The notes: a model not told the origin generated them from the sequence alone. Counted from the stretch's first letter, positions 20,947 through 31,452 are shown. The stretch: 64,000 bases of DNA from Siphonodentalium dalli (GCA_032622095.1 CP136061.1:264092077-264156076), one strand, 5' to 3'. Numbers and translations: made by a program.

Positions 20947-22265
20947 AGCTTGAGTTCCTGTTTGTGAACAATATTGACCTGTTAAACAATTCCCACCTTC
21001 CTGCAACTTCCCACAAATCATCATGTTTCATCCAATTTTCATACTGGGGTTACATGCTTCAGTGCCTAACTGTCAGAAAATTTAACAACAGATTGTTGAG
21101 AATTTGTATGAAACAATCAATTGTCATATATGTCCAAAGCCATTTATTTTCTATTAATCAACACCCCCAAACATTTCATATTGAGTTAATAAACATATTC
21201 CATACCCATCAGTCTAAAAGACTTTGGGTTAAAGTTGCCTATTTTCTAGGAATAATGTTTTTGGATGTTTGTTTGCCCACTATCCCTGGTTTGGTGTGTT
21301 TTGTGAGTGCGATTTTAAAAGTTAGTTAGGCTAATTATGACTCATTGAATTGAAACCAGCAACTTAAACTAATAGAAACTGGAAGAATAAAGTCAAATTG
21401 GGAGAATGAGATTGGTAATTTTCAGACTGTAAATTGGGAACTTTGAAATATTTTTATTTTGCAAATAAAAAGTTTACGTGGGGCCGTCTGACGAGCGGGG
21501 GGAGCGTTATCGGAAACAAGGCTATCTTTTATGCCTAAACAATATTCAATTGTCCCACAACATAAATGGAGGGCCACGCGTGACGCGTCATACATGTAGA
21601 TGAGCGTGGCCGAACGGGTGGTATTCTCATTCGTGTTGAATAATTTGCACCACATGTGCAGCCGTGATCCAAAACGTACTGGTATACAGCATAGTATACA
21701 TGAATAGTTACCTGGTCACTGTGTTGGCGTTGAACGCCATGTGAATCGAACGACCAACAAGAGTACTCATTATTCAGTACCATAACTTTTCTGACACAGG
21801 GAACAAAGAACAAAAAAGCAATTAGATTGGACGCTAGTAGCTTTTGTTAAACTACTGTATGTAGTATTCATCTACGGGTTTGATTTCAAGTTATAGCCTA
21901 AACTGTCAATATATTTGAACGCCGTACCTGTATCATTGCAGAAAGCATTTGCTCTCCAATCAGGACATGTTTTGTTTGTAAATATTCATCTCTGAAATGA
22001 TGTTTCTCCGAGTGAGAGAACATGTAATCACACGTCGATTCACTTTCGCCTATTGTTATCCAAGATTTACGAGAAAGGGTTGTGTGACAAAACGTTAATC
22101 CACCCAGGAGATTAACTGCATAGCATTGGATCCGTGTTCAGGTGAAAAGGGAACACATTCACTGAATCAAATTCTTATGATAATTTATTATTTCGCGACA
22201 TTTGAGAGAGATAAGTCAACCATTTCACCATTATGATACACCATTGTGATATTTGCTGGAAATTA
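20947..22265. other. Non-coding stretch upstream of zinc-finger array (copy A)
   Basis: Conserved in copy B (50561-51830). I see no coding region with support. The word tggccgaacgg at about 21607 resembles a tRNA A box, but no matching B box or cloverleaf follows. Confidence 0.5.
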
Positions 22266-22472
22266 ATTATCTTCTCTGCAAATTCCTCCTGAACAAGAAG
22301 AACGGATGCTTCGTGCCAGATTTCTTTGCACACGATAATTCACACCTGTGATCGCCCGTATGGATGTGATGTTTGCAGGAAAATATGAAATATTTCAGAT
22401 AAGGTAGTGTGATAGAATTCCACTCCGGTTTTCGCCCATATTTGTGGTAAAACATTCGCCAAACCAATCAAT
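22266..22472 (+). pseudogene. Degenerate 5' fingers upstream of the 22473 array
   Basis: Plus-strand fragments such as CDRPYGCDVCRK followed by stops, and a partial finger leading into the open array, show that fingers once extended further 5'. Confidence 0.6.
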
Positions 22473-23366
22473 TTGTCTGGGATGTCCACACGCATGATGA
22501 ACCATCCAGATGATCGACCGTTTCATTGCGATATATGCGACAAATCATTCAAGCAATCAATTGTTCTAACCCGTCATAAAAGAATCCACTTCGATGATCG
22601 ACCATATCAGTGCGATATATGCGACAAAGCTTTCAAACAATCAGGGAATCTATCGGTTCATAAAAGAATCCATTCCGGCGATCTCCGGTATCGCTGTGAC
22701 ATTTGTGGGAAATCATTCAGTAATTCGAGCAATTTATCTGGACACCTGATGAATCATACCGGTGATCGCCCGTATCAGTGTGATATATGCGACAAAGCTT
22801 TCAAACAATCAGATACATTAACAGTTCACAAAAGAACCCATTCCGGCGATCGCCCGTATGGCTGTGATATTTGTGGGAGAGCATTCAAAAGCTCGGGCAA
22901 TGTGTCTGCACACATGGTGAGTCACACCGGTGATCGTCCGTATCAGTGCGACATATGCCACAAAGGATTTACTAATTATAACAGTCTGACAGTTCATAAA
23001 ATGATCCACTCTGGCGATCGCCCGTATCAATGTGGTATTTGTGGTAAATCATTCACCCACTCAAGCACTTTGGTCGCACACAAGATGGTACACACCGGAG
23101 ATCGACCATATCATTGCGATGTATGTGAAAAAGCATTCAAACAATTGAGTACACTAATAAACCATAAAAGAATCCACTCCGTCGTTCGCCCATATCAATG
23201 TGACATTTGTGGCAAAACATTCACAATGTCATGTGATCTAACTGGTCATAAAAGAATCCACTCGGGTGACCGCCCGTATAGATGTGATATATGTGAAAAA
23301 TCATTCAGCAGATTGGGATATTTGAAAAAACATGAGAAAATTCGCACTAGAGATCGACCGTGTTAA
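22473..23366 (+). CDS. C2H2 zinc-finger array, 10 fingers (copy A)
   Basis: The open frame encodes ten consecutive C2H2 fingers; the first ATG in frame is 22482. Linkers alternate HTGDRP, HSGDRP and HFDDRP. Finger 10 ends in KIR instead of KIH, losing its last zinc ligand, and the frame then reads RPC and stops (TAA at 23364-23366). Finger sequence continues in the same frame past the stop, so the stop probably arose from a CAG/CAA codon. The duplicate at 52038-52931 keeps the His and has RPY before the same stop. No effector domain or upstream exon was identified. A DNA-binding role follows only from the family. Confidence 0.75.
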   Translation: MSGMSTRMMNHPDDRPFHCDICDKSFKQSIVLTRHKRIHFDDRPYQCDICDKAFKQSGNLSVHKRIHSGDLRYRCDICGKSFSNSSNLSGHLMNHTGDRPYQCDICDKAFKQSDTLTVHKRTHSGDRPYGCDICGRAFKSSGNVSAHMVSHTGDRPYQCDICHKGFTNYNSLTVHKMIHSGDRPYQCGICGKSFTHSSTLVAHKMVHTGDRPYHCDVCEKAFKQLSTLINHKRIHSVVRPYQCDICGKTFTMSCDLTGHKRIHSGDRPYRCDICEKSFSRLGYLKKHEKIRTRDRPC

Positions 23367-23690
23367 TGCGATATATGCGAGAAAACATTCACTACATCAC
23401 GCGACATGACCAGACATAAAGGAAGTACACACTCCGGTATTCGTCCGTATCGGTGTGATACGGGTACGTGACAAAGCATTCAATCACGTGATCTAACAAG
23501 CAATAAACAAATCCACTCCAGTGATCGCCTGTAGCAATGTGATATTTGCGGGAAATAATTCATCTTGTCGGGAATTTGACTAAACACAGATTGATACGAC
23601 TACACACTGGAGATCGCCCACATGAGTGCGATATATGCGAGAAAGCATTCATTACAGCAAGCAAACTGAAATACGTTGACCCCGGTACCA
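23367..23690 (+). pseudogene. Post-stop finger remnants (copy A)
   Basis: Continues the array in frame (CDICEKTF ... TRHK), then breaks up. A 4-bp insertion near 23460 (gatacgggta) shifts the frame, and stops follow, although a recognisable finger (HECDICEKAF) remains at about 23618-23650. Confidence 0.65.
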
Positions 23691-23692
23691 CT

Positions 23693-24410
23693 AAAGATGG
23701 ATTATATCTTCATATGACAATTTTGAAATAGTTTAGTGGATATAAAATGATAAATATGAATTGAAGACCCATTGTTCGGAAACGCTTCTACATGCATCAA
23801 TTATTATTGATTTTATTTCCATTGTCATTTAGATGAAATCATTCCGTCGATACCATATAGCGATATCGAGAATTATGTTGATTGGTGAATTGGATATTGT
23901 CTAATGAACGCACATAATACTCTTGTTGATTTCACTGTCTGTCGAGTTGGAAGGATTTTGTTTAAGTTTCATTGGCATTAAAGATGGATTATCTCTTTAA
24001 ATAATTTTTAAATAGTTGCGTGGGTATAAAATAATATATATGAACTGAAGACCACTGTCCGTAAAAGCTTTTATCAATTAACATTGATTTTATTTCGAAT
24101 ATTAAATCGGCACCGTTCATGTTGCTATTTTTAGAACCGAACATTCGGATGATACCATATTGCGATATACAGCACTGGGCTGTTCCTATGACTACGCACC
24201 GGAAGCTAAATGTCCCAGATTGATTGTTTGTATTGTTTTGTAACTATATAATACATGTTTACAAAGAGATAATCCACCTTTAATATTGATTTTATTTCGA
24301 ATATTAAATCGGGACCGTTTATGTGTCTATTTTTAGAACACACCATTCTGATGATACCATATTGCGATCTAGAGCACTGGACTATGCCTATGGCTAAACC
24401 GAAAGTATCG
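23693..24410. mobile_element. Worn TTAA-element copies
   Basis: 23693-23830 is a diverged left end. 23978-24283 is a complete-ended copy with an internal deletion (TTAAAGATGG ... CCACCTTTAA). 24284-24410 is an interior fragment. The same series is present in copy B (53270-53975). Confidence 0.65.
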
Positions 24411-24429
24411 ACATTTTAGGATGTTGAGG

Positions 24430-26235
24430 GTAGAATGTTTCTGACATTCCAATTTTGAGTAAATGTTGCCAAATAGTTTAAATTTGATGTCTTTGTCTTC
24501 ATTTGCAATAATATACAATTGAAGTTTTGTTGTTTAATAGCTTGTAATTAATACCTTCTCCCTAGTTCTGATGCACTAATATTGTATTTTATCGTTTTTT
24601 GTTGACACCTGTATGCCATGTTTTGGAATACTTTTTCTCAGATAATTTATTATGTATGCTTGCTTTATATAACTAGTATTGCTGATGCAATACGATCTTT
24701 TGTATAGGTATTTCATTGCTTGTTTGATTATAACACCTACTTGCAATGTTGGTTGAATTGTTCTGTGTTACAGGAATATATTGACAGTATCGTGTGTGCA
24801 TTTTCTCAAATGTTTGGTCATTAATGAGTCCATTCGCTGTGTATTATGCTACATATTTCTGAGCTATATATGTCAATATGGCCTGAATAAGTGAATTAAA
24901 ATGTTTCATCGATATGTGTATCATGCATATTGAATTATGATATTGTTTTATTTCATAGATAATCTGTCTTTTAAAGCACTATATGCCATATACTGCCATG
25001 ATTGTTTAAAGATGGATTATCTCTTTAAATAACAAATTTTAAATAGTTGCGTGGGTATAAAATAATAGATATGAACTGAAGACCTATGTCCGGAAAAGCT
25101 TCTATCAATTAATATTGATTTTATTTCTAATATTAAATCGGGCCCGTTTATGTTACTATTTTAGAACCGACCATTCGGATGAGACCGTATTGCGATATAG
25201 AGCACTGGGCTGTTCCTACGGCTACGCAACGAATGTCAAATGTCACAGATTGGTTGTTTGTATTGTTTTGTTCCGCATATAAAATCGACAGTGAGTATAA
25301 TTAACGTTTATTTGTGACAAAATTGCACAATATAATTTCTGGTCTCTGTTAACAGTAACCACTATTGTTCGTTAGCTGAACAAACACAACTTTTTAGACC
25401 AGAAAATATTCGAAATCAAATTAATATTAATTGATAGAAGCATTTCCGGACAGGAGACTTCGATTCGAATCTAATATTTTATACCCCTGTAACTATATAA
25501 TACATGTTTACAAAGAGATAATCCACCTTTAATACTCGAGTTATTCGCAATAAATTACTGTCGCACATTATTTTTAATAGTCTGTAATCTCTATTTGCTT
25601 GTGAGAAACCGTGACTTTTAATCGTTAATATTACTGACAACCATTGTGTTTTGTCAGTATTGTCTGTTAGCCACCATTTATCACAATAGCTTTTCAAAGA
25701 ATCCAGGCAAGATTGCAGGCCACTGCGCGTGCTCTCTGTGATAAGTTTAATAAGTTTTCTGCATACACTAGTAAATCAGCTTGTGTAGTTTTTGACTTGA
25801 GAGGGTGGGTATCAGGTAAATCGTGAGTGATTATATTCAAGAGAAGAGGGCTAATATCCTCGCCTTATCTGACATCTCTTAAAGCAAACCCTGCTACTGA
25901 AATAACCTTTCACCATAAACTCTAGTTGTTAACTAATATTCTAAATTAGATTATGAAAAATTACCATCAACGGCAAGTATTAATATTTTCTAAAATAGTC
26001 ACTGTTCTGAAAACACTACCAAATGCCTTCGAACATTCTACGAATAAGCATAACTAGGCCTTTTGTACTTATATAGATATTTGTTGGAAATTGTTCTTAA
26101 TGTATAAATGTGGTGGCTTGTTTTGGAATCTGGCCAGAATCGTGATTAGAACTTGTCTGATTAATTATCATTCTAGCAAATAGCCATAAAGTATCTTATG
26201 TAGCATTAATGTGAAGAGATTTCACAGACAACTTG
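24430..26235 (-). pseudogene. LINE reverse-transcriptase fragment, absent from copy B
   Basis: Minus-strand reading between about 25540 and 25880 gives remnants of the RT core: a worn YADD-like block (near 25770), then SLKSYCDKWWLTDNTDKTQ (25620-25700), a pattern common after the catalytic loop in CR1/RTE-like LINEs. Sequence toward 24760 resembles the downstream thumb and C-terminal part, with many stops. A TTAA element (25006-25532) is inserted within it. The whole block is missing from copy B, where 53990 joins directly to the equivalent of 26373. Confidence 0.6.
25006..25532 (+). mobile_element. Long-TIR TTAA element, full copy
   Basis: 527 bp, TTAAAGATGG at the left and CCACCTTTAA at the right; interior as in the 20418 copy. 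It lies inside the LINE fragment. Confidence 0.75.
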
Positions 26236-26636
26236 TTAAAGATGGATTATTTCTTTAAATAACAAATTTGAAATAGTTGCGTGTTTATAAAATAATAGAT
26301 ATGAACTGAAGACCCCTGTCCAGAAAAGCTTCTAGTAATATGCTGTCCCTATGGCTACGCACCGAAAGTCAATTGTCCCATATTGATTGTTTGTATTGTT
26401 TTGTTCCACATATATAAGCGATAATGAGTATAATTAACGTTAATTTGTGACAAAAGTGTATAATAAAATGTCTGGTCTCTGGAAATAACACAAGTTTTTG
26501 GACCAGAAAATATTCTAAATAAAATTAATATTAATCGATAGAAGGATTTCCGGACAGGAGTCTTCGATTCGAATCTAATATTTTATATCCCAGTAACTAT
26601 ATAATACATGTTTACAAAGAGATAATCCACCTTTGA
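26236..26636 (+). mobile_element. TTAA element with internal deletion
   Basis: Left end TTAAAGATGG at 26236, right end CCACCTTTGA at 26636 (last TTAA mutated). About 130 bp of interior is missing. Confidence 0.7.
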
Positions 26637-26738
26637 TCTTTTACATCTATAATTCTTGCACTCATTTGAGTCCCCACTTTTGTGCATAAATAGTCTAGCA
26701 GCCAAGTACCGCATATTGCCCTAACCCCGAACTCTCTG

Positions 26739-27132
26739 TTAACCCTTTACCCAACAGAAGGGCCCTGTGCCAATGCATTCTCTTATATATGCGAGTCGAC
26801 CATAGGTCGCCTCGCATATATAAGAGAATGCATTGGCTTTACAAATTATAAAATTGTTAAAGAATGTAAGAAAAAATGGTAAAAAGTGTTTAAAAAAGAT
26901 TTTTTTTTAGGCCAATGCATTCTCTTATATATGCGAGGCGACCTATGGTCGACTCGCATATATAAGAGAATGCATTGGCACAGGGTATAACTGTAACTAT
27001 CACAATGTGGGCAATGAGCCGGTTCCAATGATATCCATATTTGTATGGTTTTATTGAGAGAGACCCAAGATAATTTAGGCTGTTGAAGCTTCATTTGGGC
27101 GTTTCTGGGCGTTCTGTTGGGTAAAGGGTTAA
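26739..27132. mobile_element. piggyBac-like MITE with two internal hairpins (copy A, first)
   Basis: TTAA flanks a terminal inverted repeat beginning CCCTTTACCCAACAGAA. TTAA target sites with CCC termini fit piggyBac-type MITEs. Inside are two near-perfect 73-bp palindromes (about 26778-26850 and 26912-26984), each with 26-bp arms from CCAATGCATTCTC, and each the reverse complement of the other. No transposase is present. Confidence 0.8.
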
Positions 27133-27156
27133 CAATTTTTTATCAGCTAATAATTC

Positions 27157-27317
27157 AATAAAGATGGATTATCTCTTTAAATAACAAATTTTAAACAGTT
27201 GCGTGGGTATAAAATAATAGATATAAACTGAAGACCCATGTCCGGAAAAGCTTCTATCAATTAGTATTGATTTTATTTCGAATATTAAAGATGGATTATC
27301 TCTTTAAATAACAAATG
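27157..27317 (+). mobile_element. TTAA-element left-end fragments, nested
   Basis: Two successive left ends (27157-27287 and 27287-27317) precede a full inverted copy. They look like repeated insertion into the same sequence. Confidence 0.6.
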
Positions 27318-27844
27318 TTAAAGGTGGATTATCTCTTTGTAAACATGTATTATATAGTTACCGGGGTATAAAATATTAGATCTGAATCGAAGAATCCTGT
27401 CCGGAAATGCTTCTATCGATTAATATTAATTTTATTTCGAATATTTTCTGGTCTAAAAAGTTGTGTTTGTTCAGCTAACGAACAATAGTGGTTACTGTTA
27501 ACAGAGACCAGAAATTATATTGTACAATTTTGTCACAAATAAACGTTTAATGTACTCATTGTCGCTTATATCTGTGGAACAAAACAATAAAAACAACCAA
27601 TCTGTGTCATTTGACATTCGTTGCGTAGCCGTAGGAACAGCCCAGTGCTCTATATCGCAATATGGTCTCATCCGAATGGTCGGTTCTAAAATAGTAACAT
27701 AAATGGGCCCGATTTAATATTCTAAATAAAATCAATATTAATTGATAGAAGCTTTTCCGGACATAGATCTTCAGTTCATATCTTTTATTTTATACCCACG
27801 CAACTATTTAAAATGTGTTATTTAAAGAGATAATCCATCTTTAA
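27318..27844 (-). mobile_element. Long-TIR TTAA element, full copy, reversed
   Basis: Begins TTAAAGGTGGATTATC and ends ATCCATCTTTAA; the interior is the reverse complement of the 25006 copy. A 60-codon frame seen in several reversed copies is a by-product of the repeat. Confidence 0.75.
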
Positions 27845-28576
27845 TTATTGTTAATTTGAATACGAGGCCAGCTGATGAAGATGTGTTGCAGAATACCGTC
27901 CATATGTTCCTGTTTTGAGAACCAAATTGAGTTTGATGAGTATGGGGTCTGTCAATTAGTGTTTCCTAATGTCGTGGTAAATCCACTACTAAATTGTTTT
28001 TTTTATTTGTAACCATCTCGACATTCACATTTGTTTTCAATTGATCCAACTATATAGTAGTGTCGCAAATAGAATTGATACATTGTCTATCACGGTTGGT
28101 TATTAAGTATTTACAGAATGAAACAGAGTGTGAGAATAATTTTCATTAATTTTATATAGCACATAATTTATACCAGAACGAACAATACTGCTTCACCTTT
28201 AATGCACATAACTCTTTCACAGAAATAATCCCATCGAATAATGAGCACATAGTTGATATCTTTTCTTATATTATTTCGAAAATTGTAAAGTATTTAATAA
28301 AAAATAAGGAAAAAAACACAATTTCTCATATTTTGGACGCCATTTTGGCACCATCTTGAATAACTGTGGCCATTTTTCAAAAAGTCGCGGTTGTTATTCT
28401 ATAAACAACATTAGATAACGTTGGGAATTCGTTACGTTTACCATGACAAATCGAAAAGCAAATATATTAGGTGTGCCATCGTCAAACCGGTGGCCATCTT
28501 GGAAGCCATCTTGAATTTTCGGCTTTTACGTCGGTCAAAAAGTTAGGTTCTTGAGGAAATTCCTACACGAGAGATG
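27845..28576. other. Non-coding stretch with repeated GCCATCTTGG words
   Basis: No gene seen. Between 28345 and 28520 the words gccattttgg, ccatcttg, ggccatcttgg and gccatcttg recur. They resemble YY1-type core motifs and recur beyond the nuclease ORF at about 30848-30873. Confidence 0.45.
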
Positions 28577-28900
28577 CTGTCATACAAGATACTAACAAAT
28601 GGCGCTTTTATCCGACTTGTATTGATTCGAGCATTTTTTTTTGTCGCTAACTACCTACACTAGAATAAATATTCACGAATATTATCAACTAACAAGTTTC
28701 TCAAAATGTCCAACATATGACAAGAAATGTGTTAGATGTAAAATTGAAACAGAAAGCATATTTTTGGAATTGTGTTCACGTTCGGGAATTCATAAAGAAA
28801 CTCAGCGATTGGGATAAAACTAACCACATTGATATCTGCCCCCAACAAAAATACAATGACTCTCGGCTCTTCATAAACGGATCATAACATAACAACGAAC
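28577..28900 (+). pseudogene. Tx1-like LINE C-terminal fragment (copy A)
   Basis: Plus-strand frames resemble the end of Tx1/L1-like ORF2: a CxRCK-type Cys cluster (CVRCK-ETES), a degraded LFLELC block and HIDICPQ. The order parallels the minus-strand LINE at about 42400-42530 (CHRCKSETED, IDLCPQ). Frameshifted and truncated. Confidence 0.6.
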
Positions 28901-29150
28901 TTGCTACGGGTTAAGTGGCCATTCGAGCCATAGTTATATATATTCAGAAGCTAATTTAATTTGGGGGTTAATGGTGACCCCATATTAAAGGAGCTTCAAG
29001 CTGATAAGATTATGACATGATAATCATCATTGAAACTTTTATAGATAAACATAATGGATCAGGGTTCACACTGTCATAGGGCATATTGGCCATTTTATTG
29101 GGAAATGGACACACATGGGAATCAAAGTTATAGTATGATCATCTTCTGTT

Positions 29151-29250
29151 TTAACCCTTTAACCAACAGAACGGCCCTGTGCCAATGCATTCTCTTATAT
29201 ATGTCAGTCGACCATAGGTCGCCTCGCATATATAAGAGAATGCATTGGCT
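29151..29250. mobile_element. Half copy of the piggyBac-like hairpin MITE
   Basis: The left terminus and first hairpin are present, then the sequence switches to a TTAA-element left end at about 29251. Confidence 0.7.
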
Positions 29251-29495
29251 TAAAATGGATTATCTCTTTAAATAACAAACTTTAAATAGTTGCGTTTTAT
29301 GGTTTATGCTATTATGGCAAAGTGGATGTCAAGGCCTAGTAACTACATTACCCCTTTAAAGATGGATTATCTCTTTAAATAACAAATTTTAAATAGTTGC
29401 GTGGGTATAAAATAATAGATATGAACTGAAGACCTATGTCCGGAAAAGCTTCTATCCATTAATATTGAAATTAAATCGGGCCCGTTTATGTTAAT
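29251..29495 (+). mobile_element. TTAA-element left ends adjoining the nuclease ORF
   Basis: 29251-29297 is a short left end. 29355-29495 is a longer left arm reaching the cggGCCCGTTTATGTTA block, where the nuclease ORF begins. The complementary right part of such an element lies at 31003-31452, beyond the ORF. Confidence 0.65.
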
Positions 29496-30489
29496 CTTAT
29501 CTGTCAAGACCTTCAGAAACACGCTGACGATTGGAAGGAAACTCAACACAAATTGGTCATTACTGGAGAAGATCCAGTGCCTTTGGAAATACACAAAAGG
29601 TTTGATAGTTCGGCGAATTGACCTCAAGTCAACACACGAAGAAGCCGATACGGTCATCATTAACCAGGTAGCAAATATTTCAACATCATGTTCACTCATT
29701 CTAGTTGACGACACCGACATATTTATAATGCTTCTGCATTTCGTGCACATGGGTGAGATTTCTGGACTTGTACTGATGGCTTCCCCAGCTAAAGGGCGGA
29801 CTACGATCGACATAAACAAAACTTACCAGACGCATATCAAAATTATCCCTGATCTGCTATCGATGCTCGGATTGACAGGGTGCGACACCGTTGCATCATA
29901 CTTTGGTATTGGGAAGAGTTCGGCCCTAAAAACTCTGCGCAGTGGAAAGCACCCTTTGAGTATGCTCGGGAATAGTCATATAAATATAAATGATGTAGTG
30001 GACGAAGTCTTGCCTTTCATTTTGACGTGTTATGGTCTCCCAAAGTGTAAGAGCACAACAGAAGCAAGAATAAAATTGTGGTCGTTAAAAGTTGGACGAT
30101 CAATGGCGTGTGCTCCAAAATTGAACTCGTTACCCCCAACCACCGAAGCTTTCATTGAAAATATAAAGCGTGCTCACCTTCAAGTTGCTACTTGGCGATA
30201 TGCATCAGACGAATCTCCGCCGGATATGGAGGCAACAAATTTTGGTTGGTCTAAAGATGGCGACGAACTCGTTCCTACCACGGTTGCCGACAACATACCA
30301 AAGGACCCGGATAGCATACTGAAGCTGATACGGTGTTCGTGCACCAGCAATTCGCCTTGCTCGTCAAAGAGATGTGGGTGCTTTCGTGCTGGTTTGACGT
30401 GCACGTCATTTTGTTCGTGTCAAGGTTCACTGAACCGTTTTAACGAGTTTACAAAACACTGTGATGTTAACGAGAATAACATTGATTAG
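29488..30489 (+). CDS. FEN/PIN-like nuclease fragment with C-terminal CXC domain (copy A)
   Basis: A 333-codon frame from ATG 29488. Residues 50-55 read HEEADT, 74-77 DDTD, and 131-147 GCDT followed by FGIGKSSAL. The order and spacing recall the acidic metal-binding residues and helix-hairpin of FEN1/XPG-like 5' nucleases (EAE, DxD, GCDY...GIG). That fold assignment is my inference. Residues about 282-312 are a Cys-rich CXC (tesmin/TSO1-like) repeat, a DNA-binding domain in other proteins. Proteins with the HEEADT/GCDT signature, often with CXC, are multicopy in invertebrate genomes; their role is unknown to me. Codons 1 to about 42 are suspect: a more family-like stretch lies in another frame (29492-29615), so this is probably a 5'-truncated, frameshifted copy. 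It sits between two parts of a TTAA element. Confidence 0.6.
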   Translation: MLILSVKTFRNTLTIGRKLNTNWSLLEKIQCLWKYTKGLIVRRIDLKSTHEEADTVIINQVANISTSCSLILVDDTDIFIMLLHFVHMGEISGLVLMASPAKGRTTIDINKTYQTHIKIIPDLLSMLGLTGCDTVASYFGIGKSSALKTLRSGKHPLSMLGNSHININDVVDEVLPFILTCYGLPKCKSTTEARIKLWSLKVGRSMACAPKLNSLPPTTEAFIENIKRAHLQVATWRYASDESPPDMEATNFGWSKDGDELVPTTVADNIPKDPDSILKLIRCSCTSNSPCSSKRCGCFRAGLTCTSFCSCQGSLNRFNEFTKHCDVNENNID

Positions 30490-31002
30490 AAACATATGCT
30501 TCAGATAGAGGATGCAGTATGGTCAATTTGTATCATTTAATAACACGCTTGTTGTTAAAATTCGCGGGACTGACGACGTATTGTTTTCTTTTGGCCTTGT
30601 ATTCATTTCTTTGGATTGTATTTGTATTTTTGATAAAACAAATTATTGTAATAATCTATATATTGCAATATTGCACAATTTTCATGTATTTGGCGGACAT
30701 TTTTACGGCCATCTTTATAATCAAGCATGGAAAATTTGCAATATAGTTCGACCCAGATATTATATAAGATTCCTATCGTAAATTGACATATTAAACCTCA
30801 ATTCGAAAAAGTTATTAACCGATTAAATAAAATACCGAAATCCGGTAGCCATCTTGGACGCCATCTTGGATTTCTCAAAATGCTCAAGGGTGAGACGTCC
30901 ACACCACCCTAGAAATCATTACAGAGACCCTCCCCATGAATAATCAGCAAAGAAACAAACTATAACAGAGAATTTTGGGTTACCCACTACTTCCGCTGGA
31001 CT
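30490..31002. other. 3' flank of the nuclease ORF
   Basis: An AT-rich, hydrophobic 75-codon frame (30519-30746) is conserved only because the region is recently duplicated; I do not support it as a gene. At 30848-30873 there are two GCCATCTTGGA-type words. Confidence 0.4.
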
Positions 31003-31452
31003 ATATGTCCGGAAAAGCTTCTATCAATTAATATTGATTTTATTTCCAATATTAAATCGGGCCCGTTTGTGTTACTATTTTTAGAACCGACCATTCGGAT
31101 GAGACCATACTGCGATATAGAGCACTGGGCTGTTCCTATGGCTACGCAGCGAATGTCAAATGTCACAGATTGGTTGTTTGTATTGTTTTGTTCCACATAT
31201 ATAAGCGATAATTAGTATATTCAACGTTTATTTGTGACAAAATTGCACAATATAATTTCTGGTCCCTGTTAACAGTAACCACTATTGTTCGTTAGCTGAA
31301 CAAACACAACTTTTTAGACCAGAAAATATTCGAAATAAAATTAATATTAATCGATAGAAGCATTTCCGGACAGGAGTCTTCGATTCAAATCTAATATGTT
31401 ATACCCCGTTAACTATATAATACATGTTTACAAAGAGATAATCCACCTTTAA
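31003..31452 (+). mobile_element. Right part of a TTAA element beyond the nuclease ORF
   Basis: Begins TATGTCCGGAAAAGC and runs to the right terminus CCACCTTTAA. Its first about 80 bp repeat the end of the left arm at 29432-29495, so that block is present on both sides of the 1.5-kb nuclease segment. Confidence 0.7.

Noticed and set aside
21590-21680. tRNA or tRNA-derived SINE (A-box-like tggccgaacgg)
   Set aside because: No B box at the right distance, no cloverleaf and no tail repeat; present twice only because of the duplication.
23455-23470. Fourth footprint-like insertion in a zinc finger (gatacgggta)
   Set aside because: The insertion is 4 bp rather than 6, and CGGG is not palindromic, so it does not meet the pattern used for the other three.
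26860-27094. Recurring short peptides (CQCILLYMRVDHRSPRIY type)
   Set aside because: These are translations of the MITE hairpin arms, appearing wherever the hairpin does.
27520-27702. Recurring 60-86-codon frames (NNQSVTFDIRCVA type) as a gene family
   Set aside because: They are the antisense interior of TTAA elements, with ends set by the repeat; no independent support.
30519-30746. Small hydrophobic protein directly after the nuclease ORF
   Set aside because: AT-rich sequence gives hydrophobic residues by chance; an overlapping frame of similar length exists, and conservation is explained by the recent duplication.
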